Source: Seongchinamella unica
Lineage (GTDB): Bacteria > Pseudomonadota > Gammaproteobacteria > Pseudomonadales > Halieaceae
Direction of reading: 5' to 3'
Assembly: GCF_004354085.1 (NCBI RefSeq)
Contig: NZ_SMSE01000003.1
Span: 505,231 to 569,230, forward strand
DNA length: 64,000 bases
The position numbers and the translations under genes were made by a program. The notes below the pieces were generated by a model, which worked only from the letters and a program-made list of their open reading frames with translations, was not told the DNA's origin and ran no database searches. Positions within the stretch are counted from its first letter, which is position 1. Each line of letters starts with the position of its first letter. Below, piece by piece: positions 15,980-25,252 of this stretch.

Positions 15980-17539
15980 ATGGCAGGCAGGAACAGTTAC
16001 TCGCAGTGGCTATGGTGGTTACTGCCGGTCGCCGGGCTGGCCATAATACTGGCGACCTGTTCGCCAGAACAACTGGACATTACAAGCGTGGAAAGCATGA
16101 GCCTGGAACCGCCCCCCACAGCCCCGCTCGCCGCTGCCAGTCACCGCTGGCGGGAGCACAATAACGCTGATTCCGGCTTCCACAGCATCCCGGAGGGCCG
16201 GGTCGCGCTCGGCACCCGGCTGCAACTGATCGATGCGGCGCAAAGCTCCATCGACGCCCAGTACTTCCTGATGAAAGAAGATAAAGCAGGTTACCTGTTC
16301 GCCAGCAGCCTGCTGGCCGCGGCCGACCGGGGGGTGCGGGTGCGCTTTCTGCTCGACGATATTTACACCACGGTCAAGGATGCCAGCCTGGTGCTGCTGG
16401 ATACGCATCCCAATATCGAGGTCAGGTTATTCAATCCGATTGAGCGCGGCGGGTTTTACTGGGCCAAGTACCTGCTCCAGTTCGAGCGCACTAACCGCCG
16501 AATGCACAACAAGACGCTGATCGTGGACCAGTATGCGGGCATCATTGGCGGGCGCAATATTGCCGATGAGTACTTCGACCTCAGGGCCGGTAGCGGCTTC
16601 ATTGATTTTGACCTGTTCCTGCTCGGCGATGCCGCATCGGCAACCACAGCGGGCTTCGACCAGTTCTGGAATCACCCCCTGTCCATGCCCATCTCGGCCT
16701 ACCTGCAGCGAGTGCCCGAGGCCCTGCTGCGAAAGGTGAGAGACCGGGCAAGTGCCGCCATGGCCACCGCAACCGGGGAGCACTACGACGCGATCAGGAG
16801 CGCCGGCCTGCTGGATGAGGTGCTCAATGACCAGCTGCCCCTGGTCCCCGGAGAAGCGGCAGCGGTGACCGACTCTCCGGAGAAACTCCTCGCGCCACCA
16901 GACAAGGAACAGCAGATCCTGGTCAACAGGCTCAAGGAAGTGATCGTCGGGGCCAGGGAAGAGGTCCTGATCTCAACCCCCTATCTCATCCCCGGCCCCA
17001 GCGGGGTTGAATTTTTCCGCGATCTGGTGGCGCGGGGAATGCGTGTCGTCATTCTGACCAACTCCCTGGCCTCGAACAATCACGTTGCCGCCCACGGTGC
17101 CTACCAGCGCTATCGCGAGTCGCTTCTCGATGCCGGGGTTGAACTGTTCGAGGTGCGCGCCACCGCCGCCGATGTCTATTACGAATTCGGCGCACTGCGG
17201 TCCGGTGGCGAGGGACGGGTCAATCTGCACACCAAAGCCATTGTCATCGATCGCCGCTGGGTACTGGCCGGGTCTCTCAATCTCGACCCCCGGGCGGTGA
17301 ATCTGAACACCGAGTTCGGCCTGCTCATCGACTCACCGCCACTGGCCGATGAACTGGCGGCAAGGTTTGAGCAACGACTTCAGGGCACTGCCTACCAACT
17401 GCAACACCAGCATGGCCAGTTACAGTGGACGGCAGTGATCGGTGATGAAACCGTCACCCTGACCAAGGAACCCGACGCGAGTCTGTGGCGCCGGGTAGTG
17501 GCAACACTTTCAACGCTGTTGCCCGAGTCGCAACTCTGA
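15980..17539 (+). CDS. Phospholipase D-family protein (ClsC-like)
   Basis: 519 residues from the ATG at 15980, which has GGAG 5 bp upstream. An N-terminal hydrophobic segment ends ILATCSPEQ and may be a lipoprotein signal, though Thr before Cys is not standard. Two HKD motifs are present: MHNKTLIVD..GGRN near residue 175 and LHTKAIVID..GSLN near residue 415. This layout resembles cardiolipin synthase C/YmdC: transfer of phosphatidyl groups, or phospholipid cleavage, on the periplasmic side. It is divergent from the barrel gene at 14992. Confidence 0.88.
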   Translation: MAGRNSYSQWLWWLLPVAGLAIILATCSPEQLDITSVESMSLEPPPTAPLAAASHRWREHNNADSGFHSIPEGRVALGTRLQLIDAAQSSIDAQYFLMKEDKAGYLFASSLLAAADRGVRVRFLLDDIYTTVKDASLVLLDTHPNIEVRLFNPIERGGFYWAKYLLQFERTNRRMHNKTLIVDQYAGIIGGRNIADEYFDLRAGSGFIDFDLFLLGDAASATTAGFDQFWNHPLSMPISAYLQRVPEALLRKVRDRASAAMATATGEHYDAIRSAGLLDEVLNDQLPLVPGEAAAVTDSPEKLLAPPDKEQQILVNRLKEVIVGAREEVLISTPYLIPGPSGVEFFRDLVARGMRVVILTNSLASNNHVAAHGAYQRYRESLLDAGVELFEVRATAADVYYEFGALRSGGEGRVNLHTKAIVIDRRWVLAGSLNLDPRAVNLNTEFGLLIDSPPLADELAARFEQRLQGTAYQLQHQHGQLQWTAVIGDETVTLTKEPDASLWRRVVATLSTLLPESQL

Positions 17540-17651
17540 GCGAACGACTCGGTGCCTCAAACCAGGCCGTGCGAATACGACCCCAACCCGCCAGCAGCGC
17601 AATTTACCGCCTGAGCGACCCGAGCTGGTCATTCAGTGGGTCTGCCAAAAT

Positions 17652-17680
17652 TTGACAGATTTTCAACCGACTTCTAGCCT
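17652..17680 (+). promoter_or_regulatory. Possible promoter of the first D-aminoacylase-like gene
   Basis: TTGACA at 17652-17657 with a 17-bp spacer to TAGCCT. The -35 is perfect but the -10 is weak. No other feature is visible in the 283-bp space after the phospholipase gene. Confidence 0.35.
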
Positions 17681-17822
17681 TAAAGAGAGAAAGAGGCGAC
17701 GTCCACATCGCCATACACGCCTACATACTGTGATCTTCAACTGCTGTAAGCTGGTCCAGTCCCGAGTTGGCCTGCCAAACGGCCGAATCACTCAATTTCG
17801 TTTTTCCAAAGAGGCCCCACGA

Positions 17823-19412
17823 ATGATCCACCGATCAACCATGAGAATTCTGACAACCGTTATTCTTGGCCTGGCCCTGTGCGCGGGCGGAGGAGCGAGT
17901 TTTGCCAGCGACAGGAATACCAGCTACGACATTGTCATCCTGAATGGCCGGGTAATGGACCCGGAAACCAAACTCGATGCTATTCGTAACGTTGGAGTCA
18001 AGAATGGCAAGATCGCCGTTATCACGGAAAAAGCGCTGTCTGGAAAGGAAACCATCGATGCGACGGGACATATCGTCGCTCCCGGTTTCATTGATATCCA
18101 CTCTCATACGTCAAACATTCCATTGGGCCAGAAACTTCACTTGCGAGATGGCGTCACTACGCCTCTGGATATGGAGAGCGGCGCCTATCCGGTTGATCTC
18201 TGGTATGAATTACTCGAGGGTAAGTCACAGACCAATTATGGGGCGACCGTCTCTGCTGCAGGCATAAGAGAGCAACTATCAAACCCGGATTACAAGACAT
18301 CAACAGGTTCGATCCTGCTGGACGCCTTTGACCCGCACACGGACAGCATGTTTGACATGAGTGTCAGCAGTTTCCTGCCGTCAAAAGAACAGATAGACGC
18401 CATGGAGGACATGATCGAGGAAGGCATTAGTCAGGGCGGGCTGGGGATCGGCATACCCGTCGGCTACATGACCCGAGGCACCACCAGTGAAGAGACGATC
18501 ATGTGGCAGCGAGTTGTCGCCAAGCACAATCTCACGACGGTTCTCCACGGTAGATTTTCCAGTCAGCAGCCGCCCGCGACGGGAATCCTGGGCACTCAGG
18601 AGATGCTGGCCAACCTGGCTGTCTATGGTGGTGGACTCTACGTGAGCCATATTCATCAACAGGCGCTTGGCCTCACCTCTTCGGCGATCGATTTCCTGGC
18701 CGATGCAAAAGAGCGGGGCCTGAACACCGTTGCCGCTATTTACCCCTATTACCAGGGGGCCACGATCGCAGGGGCAGATTACCTGGAACCGGAAAATTAC
18801 CAACGCAATATGGGACGGACTTACAAGGACATTATTGAAGTCGCCACCATGAAACCGCTGACGGAAGAACGGTACAATGAACTGATCAAGGAGCAGCCCG
18901 GTGCATCGGTTATCTTCGCCGGCGTGGACGAAGCGATAATGCTTGCTGCATTGGCAGACCCCGGGACATTGGTGGAAAGCGATGCTGCTCCGTTAAATGT
19001 CACGGAAACCGGAGATCTTGCGATAGATTGGGATATTCCTTTTGAGTCCATTCAAGGGCATCCCAGGGCTGCGGGGACGCATGCCAAAGTTCTGCGCCTC
19101 GTGCGCGAGAAAGGCCTGATGCCAATGATGTTGGCCGTCTCCAAAATGACCTACATGCCAGCGAGCTTTTTGGAAAATAGTGGCGTATCCATGATGTCTC
19201 AAAAGGGCAGGATTCAGGTGGGCTCCGACGCCGACATCACCATTTTTGATCCCGAAACCGTGACTGATAACGCCACCATGGCCAAGGGTGGGCTGGCATC
19301 GACGGGGATACCATTTGTCATCGTCAATGGCACGGTGGTTGTCAGAGATTCCAAAGTGTTAAAAGGCGTTTATCCTGGACAAGCCATCAGGTCAGACGGT
19401 AGTTCGCGCTGA
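17823..19412 (+). CDS. Secreted D-aminoacylase-like amidohydrolase (copy 1)
   Basis: 529 residues from the ATG at 17823 (GAGG 8 bp upstream), with a signal peptide ending ASFAS. It has the amidohydrolase start YDIVILNGRVMDPETK, the metal ligands GFIDIHSH, the GHPRAAGTHAKVLR segment and the C-terminal GSDADITIFDPETV strand typical of N-acyl-D-amino-acid deacylases. The Gly-Asn-Cys-Gly segment of classical D-aminoacylases is not seen; the matching region reads GVTTPLDMESGAYP. The export signal suggests it acts on external N-acylated or D-amino acid compounds. It is followed at 19602 by a diverged tandem copy. Confidence 0.85.
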   Translation: MIHRSTMRILTTVILGLALCAGGGASFASDRNTSYDIVILNGRVMDPETKLDAIRNVGVKNGKIAVITEKALSGKETIDATGHIVAPGFIDIHSHTSNIPLGQKLHLRDGVTTPLDMESGAYPVDLWYELLEGKSQTNYGATVSAAGIREQLSNPDYKTSTGSILLDAFDPHTDSMFDMSVSSFLPSKEQIDAMEDMIEEGISQGGLGIGIPVGYMTRGTTSEETIMWQRVVAKHNLTTVLHGRFSSQQPPATGILGTQEMLANLAVYGGGLYVSHIHQQALGLTSSAIDFLADAKERGLNTVAAIYPYYQGATIAGADYLEPENYQRNMGRTYKDIIEVATMKPLTEERYNELIKEQPGASVIFAGVDEAIMLAALADPGTLVESDAAPLNVTETGDLAIDWDIPFESIQGHPRAAGTHAKVLRLVREKGLMPMMLAVSKMTYMPASFLENSGVSMMSQKGRIQVGSDADITIFDPETVTDNATMAKGGLASTGIPFVIVNGTVVVRDSKVLKGVYPGQAIRSDGSSR

Positions 19413-19601
19413 TTACCGCTATATCGATGGTGGTCGCTTTTTGTCAGAGGAGTTTGCGGTGACTCCTGCCCCGTAAAACCAAAAAGCCAGACAAAACCTT
19501 GTCAGGCGTTGTCCACCCGGTTCAGGCGTCGCCTCCGGACAGTACGCCTGATAGTTTGTGGGCAGGAGAAGAAGCTTCGGCTATCGCATTGGAGATACTT
19601 C

Positions 19602-21131
19602 ATGGCACTTAAATACCAACCCCTGGTCATTGTGGCTTTATTACTTGCCACGCCCGCCTGGGCAGAGAGCCACGACCTGGTGATCGAAAACGGGCGCGTC
19701 ATGGACCCGGAAACCGGGTTCGACCAGGTTGCAAACGTCGGCATCGACGACGGCGTGATCACCAGAATCACCAGCAAAAGCCTTTCGGGAGAGCGGACCA
19801 TCGACGCAACGGGGTTGGTGGTGGCCCCAGGCTTTATCGATGCCCACTCTCACGCCCAGGACGCCTTCGGGTTCAGGTTGTACCTGCGCGATGGGGTAAC
19901 GACTGCCATGGATCTGGAGACGGGCGCTTACCCCGTCTCTGCCTACTACGACTACTGGGACGGCAGGGCGCAACTCAATTACGGCGTTTCGGTGGGACAC
20001 ATGTGGGCGAGGATGGCCATCCTGGACGATGTCGACCCTAAGGGCCGTCCCTTCTACGGCGGCGTCATTAACGAGTCGCTCAAAGATGACGCTCACTGGC
20101 AGACCAAAAATTATGACCGCGCGGACACGCCGGCCATTCTGGCGGGCATGGAACGGGGCCTGAAGGCAGGTGGTCTGGGGATTGGGTTTCCCATTGGTTA
20201 CTACACGGCCACCAGCAGCCCGGAAGTCATGCAGGTTGCGGCCCTTGCCAAGCGCCATGACTCCTTCATCACCAGCCATGTGCGCTACCTGTCGCAGGTA
20301 CCACCCAGCGGCTACCTGGGTTTCCAGGAAATGATTACCGTAGCGCAGGTGCATGATGTCCCCTTGTTGCTGCACCACGTTCCGAGTAACTGTCTCGGAC
20401 TCACCACCGAGTGCCTGGACCTCATTGACGACGCCCGCGCCAGCGGTGTCAACGTGATCGGCGAGTTTTATCCCTACACTTTCGCATCGACCTACGCCAA
20501 CGCGGACTACCTGTTCCCCGGCTACCAGAAGAAACTGGGGATTACCGGCAGCGACCTGGTCGTTATACAGACCGGCGAAGTCCTCGACGATGAAAAATTC
20601 GAAAGAATGCGCACAGAGGCCCCCGAGACCTTCCTGTTGATGTACACCATTAAAGAAAAAGACATGCTTGCCGCTGCCAGGAGGCCCGGTGTGGTATTCG
20701 GGTCCGACGGCGTGGCGTGGATCATGGAGGACGGTTCCGATGCGCCAGCAGACACCCCCTATGGCAGCGGGCGCGGCCACCCGCGGGGCGCGGGCGCCCA
20801 CGCCAGGTTTCTGCGCATGGCCCGCGAAGATGATGCCATCGGCTTAATGGACGCGCTGTGGAAGCTCAGTTATGGCCTGGCGGACTTCCTCGACGACACG
20901 ATTCCGCAATTTAAAACCCGCGGACGGGTGCAGGAGGGGATGACCGCAGACCTGACCATCTTCGACCCGGAAACCGTGACCGACAACGCATCGTGGGAAG
21001 AAGGCAAGAATACGCTGCCTTCCACCGGAATTCCTTATGTACTGGTGAACGGCGTACCGGTAGTTGATGACTCCAGGGTCCGGGACGATCTGTTCCCGGG
21101 AGTTGCGATCCGGCGTGCCGTGAGCGACTGA
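19602..21131 (+). CDS. Secreted D-aminoacylase-like amidohydrolase (copy 2)
   Basis: 509 residues from the ATG at 19602 (GGAG 7 bp upstream), signal peptide ending PAWAES. It is homologous along its length to the gene at 17823: GRVMDPETGFDQVANVG, VAPGFIDAHSHAQD, DGVTTAMDLETGAYP, GHPRGAGAHARFLR and the near-identical LTIFDPETVTDNA. It keeps the GSDG motif whose Asp is catalytic in the family. The two copies have diverged considerably, so they likely differ in substrate. Confidence 0.85.
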   Translation: MALKYQPLVIVALLLATPAWAESHDLVIENGRVMDPETGFDQVANVGIDDGVITRITSKSLSGERTIDATGLVVAPGFIDAHSHAQDAFGFRLYLRDGVTTAMDLETGAYPVSAYYDYWDGRAQLNYGVSVGHMWARMAILDDVDPKGRPFYGGVINESLKDDAHWQTKNYDRADTPAILAGMERGLKAGGLGIGFPIGYYTATSSPEVMQVAALAKRHDSFITSHVRYLSQVPPSGYLGFQEMITVAQVHDVPLLLHHVPSNCLGLTTECLDLIDDARASGVNVIGEFYPYTFASTYANADYLFPGYQKKLGITGSDLVVIQTGEVLDDEKFERMRTEAPETFLLMYTIKEKDMLAAARRPGVVFGSDGVAWIMEDGSDAPADTPYGSGRGHPRGAGAHARFLRMAREDDAIGLMDALWKLSYGLADFLDDTIPQFKTRGRVQEGMTADLTIFDPETVTDNASWEEGKNTLPSTGIPYVLVNGVPVVDDSRVRDDLFPGVAIRRAVSD

Positions 21132-21150
21132 TGCCTGACAACCGACGATG

Positions 21151-21172
21151 GCGGGGCTTGTTCCCCGCTTTC
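21151..21172 (+). terminator. Terminator after the amidohydrolase pair
   Basis: GCGGGG, loop CTTGTT, CCCCGC, then TTTCAT. The stem is solid, the T-run short. It lies between two convergent genes. Confidence 0.6.
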
Positions 21173-21194
21173 ATGCGCTGGCCTCAGGCCATCA

Positions 21195-22202
21195 TCAAGG
21201 CGAGTCAGCCACCAGCATAAAGTAATCGAAAAGGGTCCGGGCCACTTCCGCTATCGCGCGGTCACGATCGCTCGGTAACGTGTGGCTGCCGCGGGTGAAC
21301 ACAACCACCGCAAAACGGCGTCCGTCTGGCAGCGTGATGTACCCCACATCGTTGGCCACGCCACCGAGTGTTCCCGTCTTGTGGGCAACCGGCGTCTTCC
21401 TCGGCAGCAATCCGCGCAGGCGTCCCGGCCCGGTAACCGTGCGTGACATAATGCCGAGCAAAAATGCCGTACTCTCCTCGCTAACGGTCTTGCCCTGGTA
21501 AAGCGCCGTCAACAGGCTCAGCATGGCCCTGGGGGTCGATTTGTCCAGCGGATCTGCCTCAAACGCCGGTTGTGGGTCACTCGCCATAGCCGGGTTAGCG
21601 CTCAAATTGCGTATGGCCTTGGCCAGATTCTGCCGACCCGGCTCCTGTTGGTAGAAATCGCGCGAGTAGTCGCTGGTGGTGCGATCGACGTGCATGCCAC
21701 TGATGCCCAATTTCTCCAGTTGCCGGTTGACTGCCTCAGGGCCTCCCGCCAGACGAAGCGCAACATTGGTGGCGGTGTTGTCACTGTGGGTAATCATCAC
21801 CTCCATCACATTGGCTACTGACAGGGCCACACCCGGATGAATAAAGTTGGACGCTATTATGTCAGACACGACCCACTCATCATCATTAAGCTCGATCATG
21901 TCCGTGAGGCTCAGTTCACCGGCATCAACTTTGGCGAGCAAGGTCACCGCAATCGCCACCTTGTAGGTGCTGGCCATCGGAAACGGTTCCTCGCCATTGA
22001 GAAACACCTGCTTCCCGGTCGTCATATCCTCGGCGGCAACGCCGATATAACCGATCAGCCCCCGGGTGAGCGCATCCAGCGCTGCGGCGACTTCGACAGG
22101 CGCATTGCCAGTAGATCCGGGCTCTGCCCGGCTGTGGACACTGGCTGCCAGCGATAGGCCAAACACCACGCCCAGAAGGGCATGTAGCATGAGTTTTTGC
22201 AT
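21195..22202 (-). CDS. Class A beta-lactamase-like serine hydrolase, atypical omega loop
   Basis: 335 residues from the ATG at 22202 (GGAG 7 bp upstream); signal peptide to about VHSRA. It has the class A landmarks: the STYK active-site serine, SDN, and HKTGT near the C-terminus. After SDN the family normally shows RxExxLN, which holds the deacylating Glu166. Here the matching stretch reads VDRTTSDYSRDFYQ and is followed by an extra segment before DKSTPRAML. So no Glu166 or Asn170 equivalent is visible. It may be a slow beta-lactamase, a penicillin-binding-like protein or another esterase/peptidase. Resistance should not be assumed. Confidence 0.85.
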   Translation of the reverse strand: MQKLMLHALLGVVFGLSLAASVHSRAEPGSTGNAPVEVAAALDALTRGLIGYIGVAAEDMTTGKQVFLNGEEPFPMASTYKVAIAVTLLAKVDAGELSLTDMIELNDDEWVVSDIIASNFIHPGVALSVANVMEVMITHSDNTATNVALRLAGGPEAVNRQLEKLGISGMHVDRTTSDYSRDFYQQEPGRQNLAKAIRNLSANPAMASDPQPAFEADPLDKSTPRAMLSLLTALYQGKTVSEESTAFLLGIMSRTVTGPGRLRGLLPRKTPVAHKTGTLGGVANDVGYITLPDGRRFAVVVFTRGSHTLPSDRDRAIAEVARTLFDYFMLVADSP

Positions 22203-22336
22203 CTTGATCTCCTTTTGCAAAGTCATCCAGGGTGCCTGCTTTTTCACCCAGTCCGGGCGTTATGACGGTCGCGGCTACCGGCAACTAAATAGACCCACCC
22301 TCTAAAAGGACTTACCCAGGGTGCCGGCCAGTCCGC

Positions 22337-24181
22337 CTACATCAGGTATTCCAGACCGAGGCCGTGCAGGGTCTTGTAGATGGTGCGTTGATTACGCGCG
22401 GGGCTCGCTTTCTGGCTGTCGCTTTCCATCAGCTCCCTGCGCATTTGCAGCCATTGGGGCGTCCCCCAGCGATAGGACGTTGCCTGCAGCTCGTTGAACA
22501 CCTTCAGCAGGTCCTCACGCAGCTCCGGGCTCCGGAAAAAGAAGCCCATCTCATTGTTCCACAGGTCGGACCGATAGTCGAAGTTGCTGGTACCGATAAA
22601 GCCAATGGTTTCGCCGAGAATGAATTTCGCGTGCAGCTTGCCGTATTGCGCCGTTCCATTTCCCAGCAACACCGAGTCCAGCTTGCCCGTCTCATAAATA
22701 AAAATCTGCGGATGATCGATGGCCTGCTGCCATTCTTCGCTGCCCACAACCGCCGGGTTGAATTCGCCTTTTTCACGACTCGATTGCCAGGCTTTGGTCA
22801 GCTCGGGTGTCAACAGGAAGCGTGGCGCCATTTCCATGTCGATGATTGCCTGGGTGAAAAAATTATCACTGGTCATGACGGAGTTGGTCACGATTACAAA
22901 GGAGGCCGTGGGGTGTTGCTGCAGGTATTCGAGCATCGACTGCGCACCGTCGTAGACCGTTTCCCCGTGCTTGTTACGGTACTTGCCGCTGAACAGGTAG
23001 GGAGAGGCGACCCGAAGCGTACCCTGGTCCTCTCCCCGCCGCTTGGCTTCCCGGGTCAGCTTGGTGATGAGATACAGAATGGAGTTCGGGTTCTTGACCA
23101 GATTCTCTTCAACATTAGTGGTCACATGCTTGCTGGTCAGGTTACCCAGCTGGTGAGAGAGTCGCACTTCAGCGTCGCGAAAACCTTCGCCGAGAAATAC
23201 CGGCATGTCTTCCATCCGTTGGCGGATTCCGGGAAGGTTTTTCAGGAAGTCGAGACTCTCCTGACACCGTTGCAGTCGGCGGGCTGTGCGGCTGTCCTCA
23301 TCGGTACTGCGGTTACCCGGATCCAGTCGCTTGTTGCCCTCGTGAAGAAACAACAGGGTGTAATACATCTCGGTGACGCTGGCCACCGTCGGCAACCGGG
23401 GGTCCTGGTCCGGATAGGGCCGAAGCAACAGCTCAAGGTCCCTGAAAGCCGTGGGATCGGGCGAGCCGTCCGCGTTAATGCCGTAATAATCCAGGGAAAT
23501 ATTGCGCCCACCGGTCATGACCGCCCCTTTGGCCGGAATACGGCCGTCGACGATCAGAATCTTGTCATGAGATCGGCGATTAAACTGCATCCTGGTAATG
23601 GCGTTGAAGATCACTGCCTGCACCCGCGCGCGCCGGTCGGTGACCTGGCCCTGCGCGTTGCGCATGAAGCCCGCCTCATTCGCGCAGGTCTCCAGGGCCT
23701 TCAGGTCGGCATGGATCGGGTCGAACGAGCCGACCGAGTCCACCATGATGCGTACGTCGACCCCTCGCTTGACCGCATTGCACAGCGCGCCAAGAACCGC
23801 TTCGCCAACAGTATCCCTGGCGAAGATGTAGTACATCACGTCGATTGTCTGCACGGCGTTTTCGATCAGCCACAGCTTCGTGGCGAGCGACGTCAGGCCG
23901 TCTTCGGGTGTCGGACCGATCAGTTTCGCCCGCGCCCGGTCAATGGGCACCTCGGCCTGCTCACCCATCCTGATCGGATCGATATCCAGCTCTTGCGATG
24001 GCTTCCAGGTTCTATCGGCGTAAATCTGGTCCATGGTTGAATCGTCAATGGCGCTGGCGGGCGCACAGGGCTCCCGGGAGACCGAGGCCTGCTCGCAGTC
24101 CTGGTTTTGCGGTTTCTCGCTGCAGGAACTCAGCGCAAATGACAGCGCGATGCTCAGGAAGAGACTGCTCAAAATTTTCAT
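22337..24181 (-). CDS. Phospholipase D-family lipoprotein
   Basis: 614 residues with a clear lipoprotein signal (ALSFALSSCSEKP). The two HKD-type motifs are RRSHDKILIVDGR..GGRN and KLHAKFILG..GTSN. Long insertions separate and follow the first motif, making it larger than cardiolipin synthases; a middle segment (SPYLFSGKYRN) matches the SPYF-type region of that group. As a lipoprotein it should act at the inner face of the outer membrane or in the periplasm. It is the second PLD-family protein in 8 kb and lies next to a lipin-type phosphatase gene. Confidence 0.87.
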   Translation of the reverse strand: MKILSSLFLSIALSFALSSCSEKPQNQDCEQASVSREPCAPASAIDDSTMDQIYADRTWKPSQELDIDPIRMGEQAEVPIDRARAKLIGPTPEDGLTSLATKLWLIENAVQTIDVMYYIFARDTVGEAVLGALCNAVKRGVDVRIMVDSVGSFDPIHADLKALETCANEAGFMRNAQGQVTDRRARVQAVIFNAITRMQFNRRSHDKILIVDGRIPAKGAVMTGGRNISLDYYGINADGSPDPTAFRDLELLLRPYPDQDPRLPTVASVTEMYYTLLFLHEGNKRLDPGNRSTDEDSRTARRLQRCQESLDFLKNLPGIRQRMEDMPVFLGEGFRDAEVRLSHQLGNLTSKHVTTNVEENLVKNPNSILYLITKLTREAKRRGEDQGTLRVASPYLFSGKYRNKHGETVYDGAQSMLEYLQQHPTASFVIVTNSVMTSDNFFTQAIIDMEMAPRFLLTPELTKAWQSSREKGEFNPAVVGSEEWQQAIDHPQIFIYETGKLDSVLLGNGTAQYGKLHAKFILGETIGFIGTSNFDYRSDLWNNEMGFFFRSPELREDLLKVFNELQATSYRWGTPQWLQMRRELMESDSQKASPARNQRTIYKTLHGLGLEYLM

Positions 24182-24488
24182 CGGCCAGGCCTTCAGGGTA
24201 GTTCTTATTCATCGACATGATCCAGTCAAGCGTTGTTCGAAGCGCGCTGGGTTAGCCACTGAAATCCGGGGTAGCATCTGCCCAGGATAAACCTCGATAG
24301 TATTGCCGTCGTCTTTCACAGCAGTTAAGCGTATATCCGCTACAACTGCAAACCGCCGGGATACACCGCGGATCATTGCGGCCTGATACCGGGCTCCCAT
24401 GACAAAGCAGACTCATTATCCACAGGCCACTGGGATGCTGTTGGCGTCCTGTGGACCGGAAGACGCTAAGGAACTGGCGACGGAGGGG
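24182..24488. other. 307-bp intergenic space
   Basis: This space separates the phospholipase D lipoprotein from the HAD phosphatase, both on the minus strand. I see no convincing gene, strong terminator or repeat in it. It must hold the promoter of the phospholipase gene. Confidence 0.6.
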
Positions 24489-25112
24489 TCACAAAAGGTC
24501 CGCAACTGCGGCTGCGTCTGTCAACCGGCTGGCGACAAAGGGGATGTGATCGCCCCATCCATCCAGGCACTCAGCCCAGGGCCCCGGCTCGCACCGGTCT
24601 TCCCCGCTGCGTTTAAGCGCAAAAATCCGCTCCCTCGGAATCCCGGCATCTGAATAGGCTGCAAAGTCAGTGGATGAATCGCCGTAAGCGGCGGCAAATT
24701 GCCACCCCTCTCGCTTGAACGCCTCCAGAATGGCCAGTTTGAAGCGCGAGGGATTGCGGTTGTCGGCAATCGACTGAGCGACGAATACCGGTCCCTCGGC
24801 AAATCCATGCTCGCTTAGCCAATGGGCAAGCCGGGAGGAAAACCAGGGAAATCGCGCACTTAAGTAGATCACACGCAGTCCATTTTCCGTCAGCATGTCG
24901 ACGGCCTCAGCGGCGTGCTCCCTGGGCAACACGGCCGAGAAAACTCCCGGGGTCAGTGTGCCATCGACGTCGAACACCACCAGACGCTGTGCACTGTCGC
25001 TGGCCGCCGGGATTGTTGGCAAGGGGGCCGGGCTACAGGCCACCGTCATCACCGCCAGCACCAGAGCCAGGCAAGCCCTGGCAGATACCGGCAAATGGCT
25101 CAAAATATGCAA
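24489..25112 (-). CDS. Lipin/LNS2-type HAD phosphatase, exported
   Basis: 207 residues. An N-terminal signal ends MTVACSP, probably a lipoprotein Cys. The mature part is a small HAD domain with VVFDVDGTLTPG (motif I), NGLRVIYLSAR (motif II), RFKLAIL (Lys, motif III) and AAAYGDSSTDFAAY..RIFALK (motif IV). DxDGTxT, YLSAR and the AAxG..D..Y..G...RIF order resemble the LNS2 domain of eukaryotic lipins, which dephosphorylate phosphatidate. With a phospholipase D gene upstream, a phosphatidate-to-diacylglycerol step is a reasonable guess. Substrate and location are inferred. Confidence 0.78.
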   Translation of the reverse strand: MHILSHLPVSARACLALVLAVMTVACSPAPLPTIPAASDSAQRLVVFDVDGTLTPGVFSAVLPREHAAEAVDMLTENGLRVIYLSARFPWFSSRLAHWLSEHGFAEGPVFVAQSIADNRNPSRFKLAILEAFKREGWQFAAAYGDSSTDFAAYSDAGIPRERIFALKRSGEDRCEPGPWAECLDGWGDHIPFVASRLTDAAAVADLL

Positions 25113-25252
25113 TGCTGGCCCCTTTCAGGTCACAGTGGCTCTTACAACTGCCGTCTACGGGATTTCAGGGTGTTTCCGCCGCCAGACCGCCTGTTAATGC
25201 CCGATCGTCTCCCGCGCCCCCAGTGCATTCAGTCGCAGGCCAGCGGCCGAAC

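Noticed and set aside
21195-22202. Acquired antibiotic-resistance beta-lactamase
   Set aside because: There is no mobile element or integron nearby and the deacylating Glu is missing, so a resistance role is not supported.
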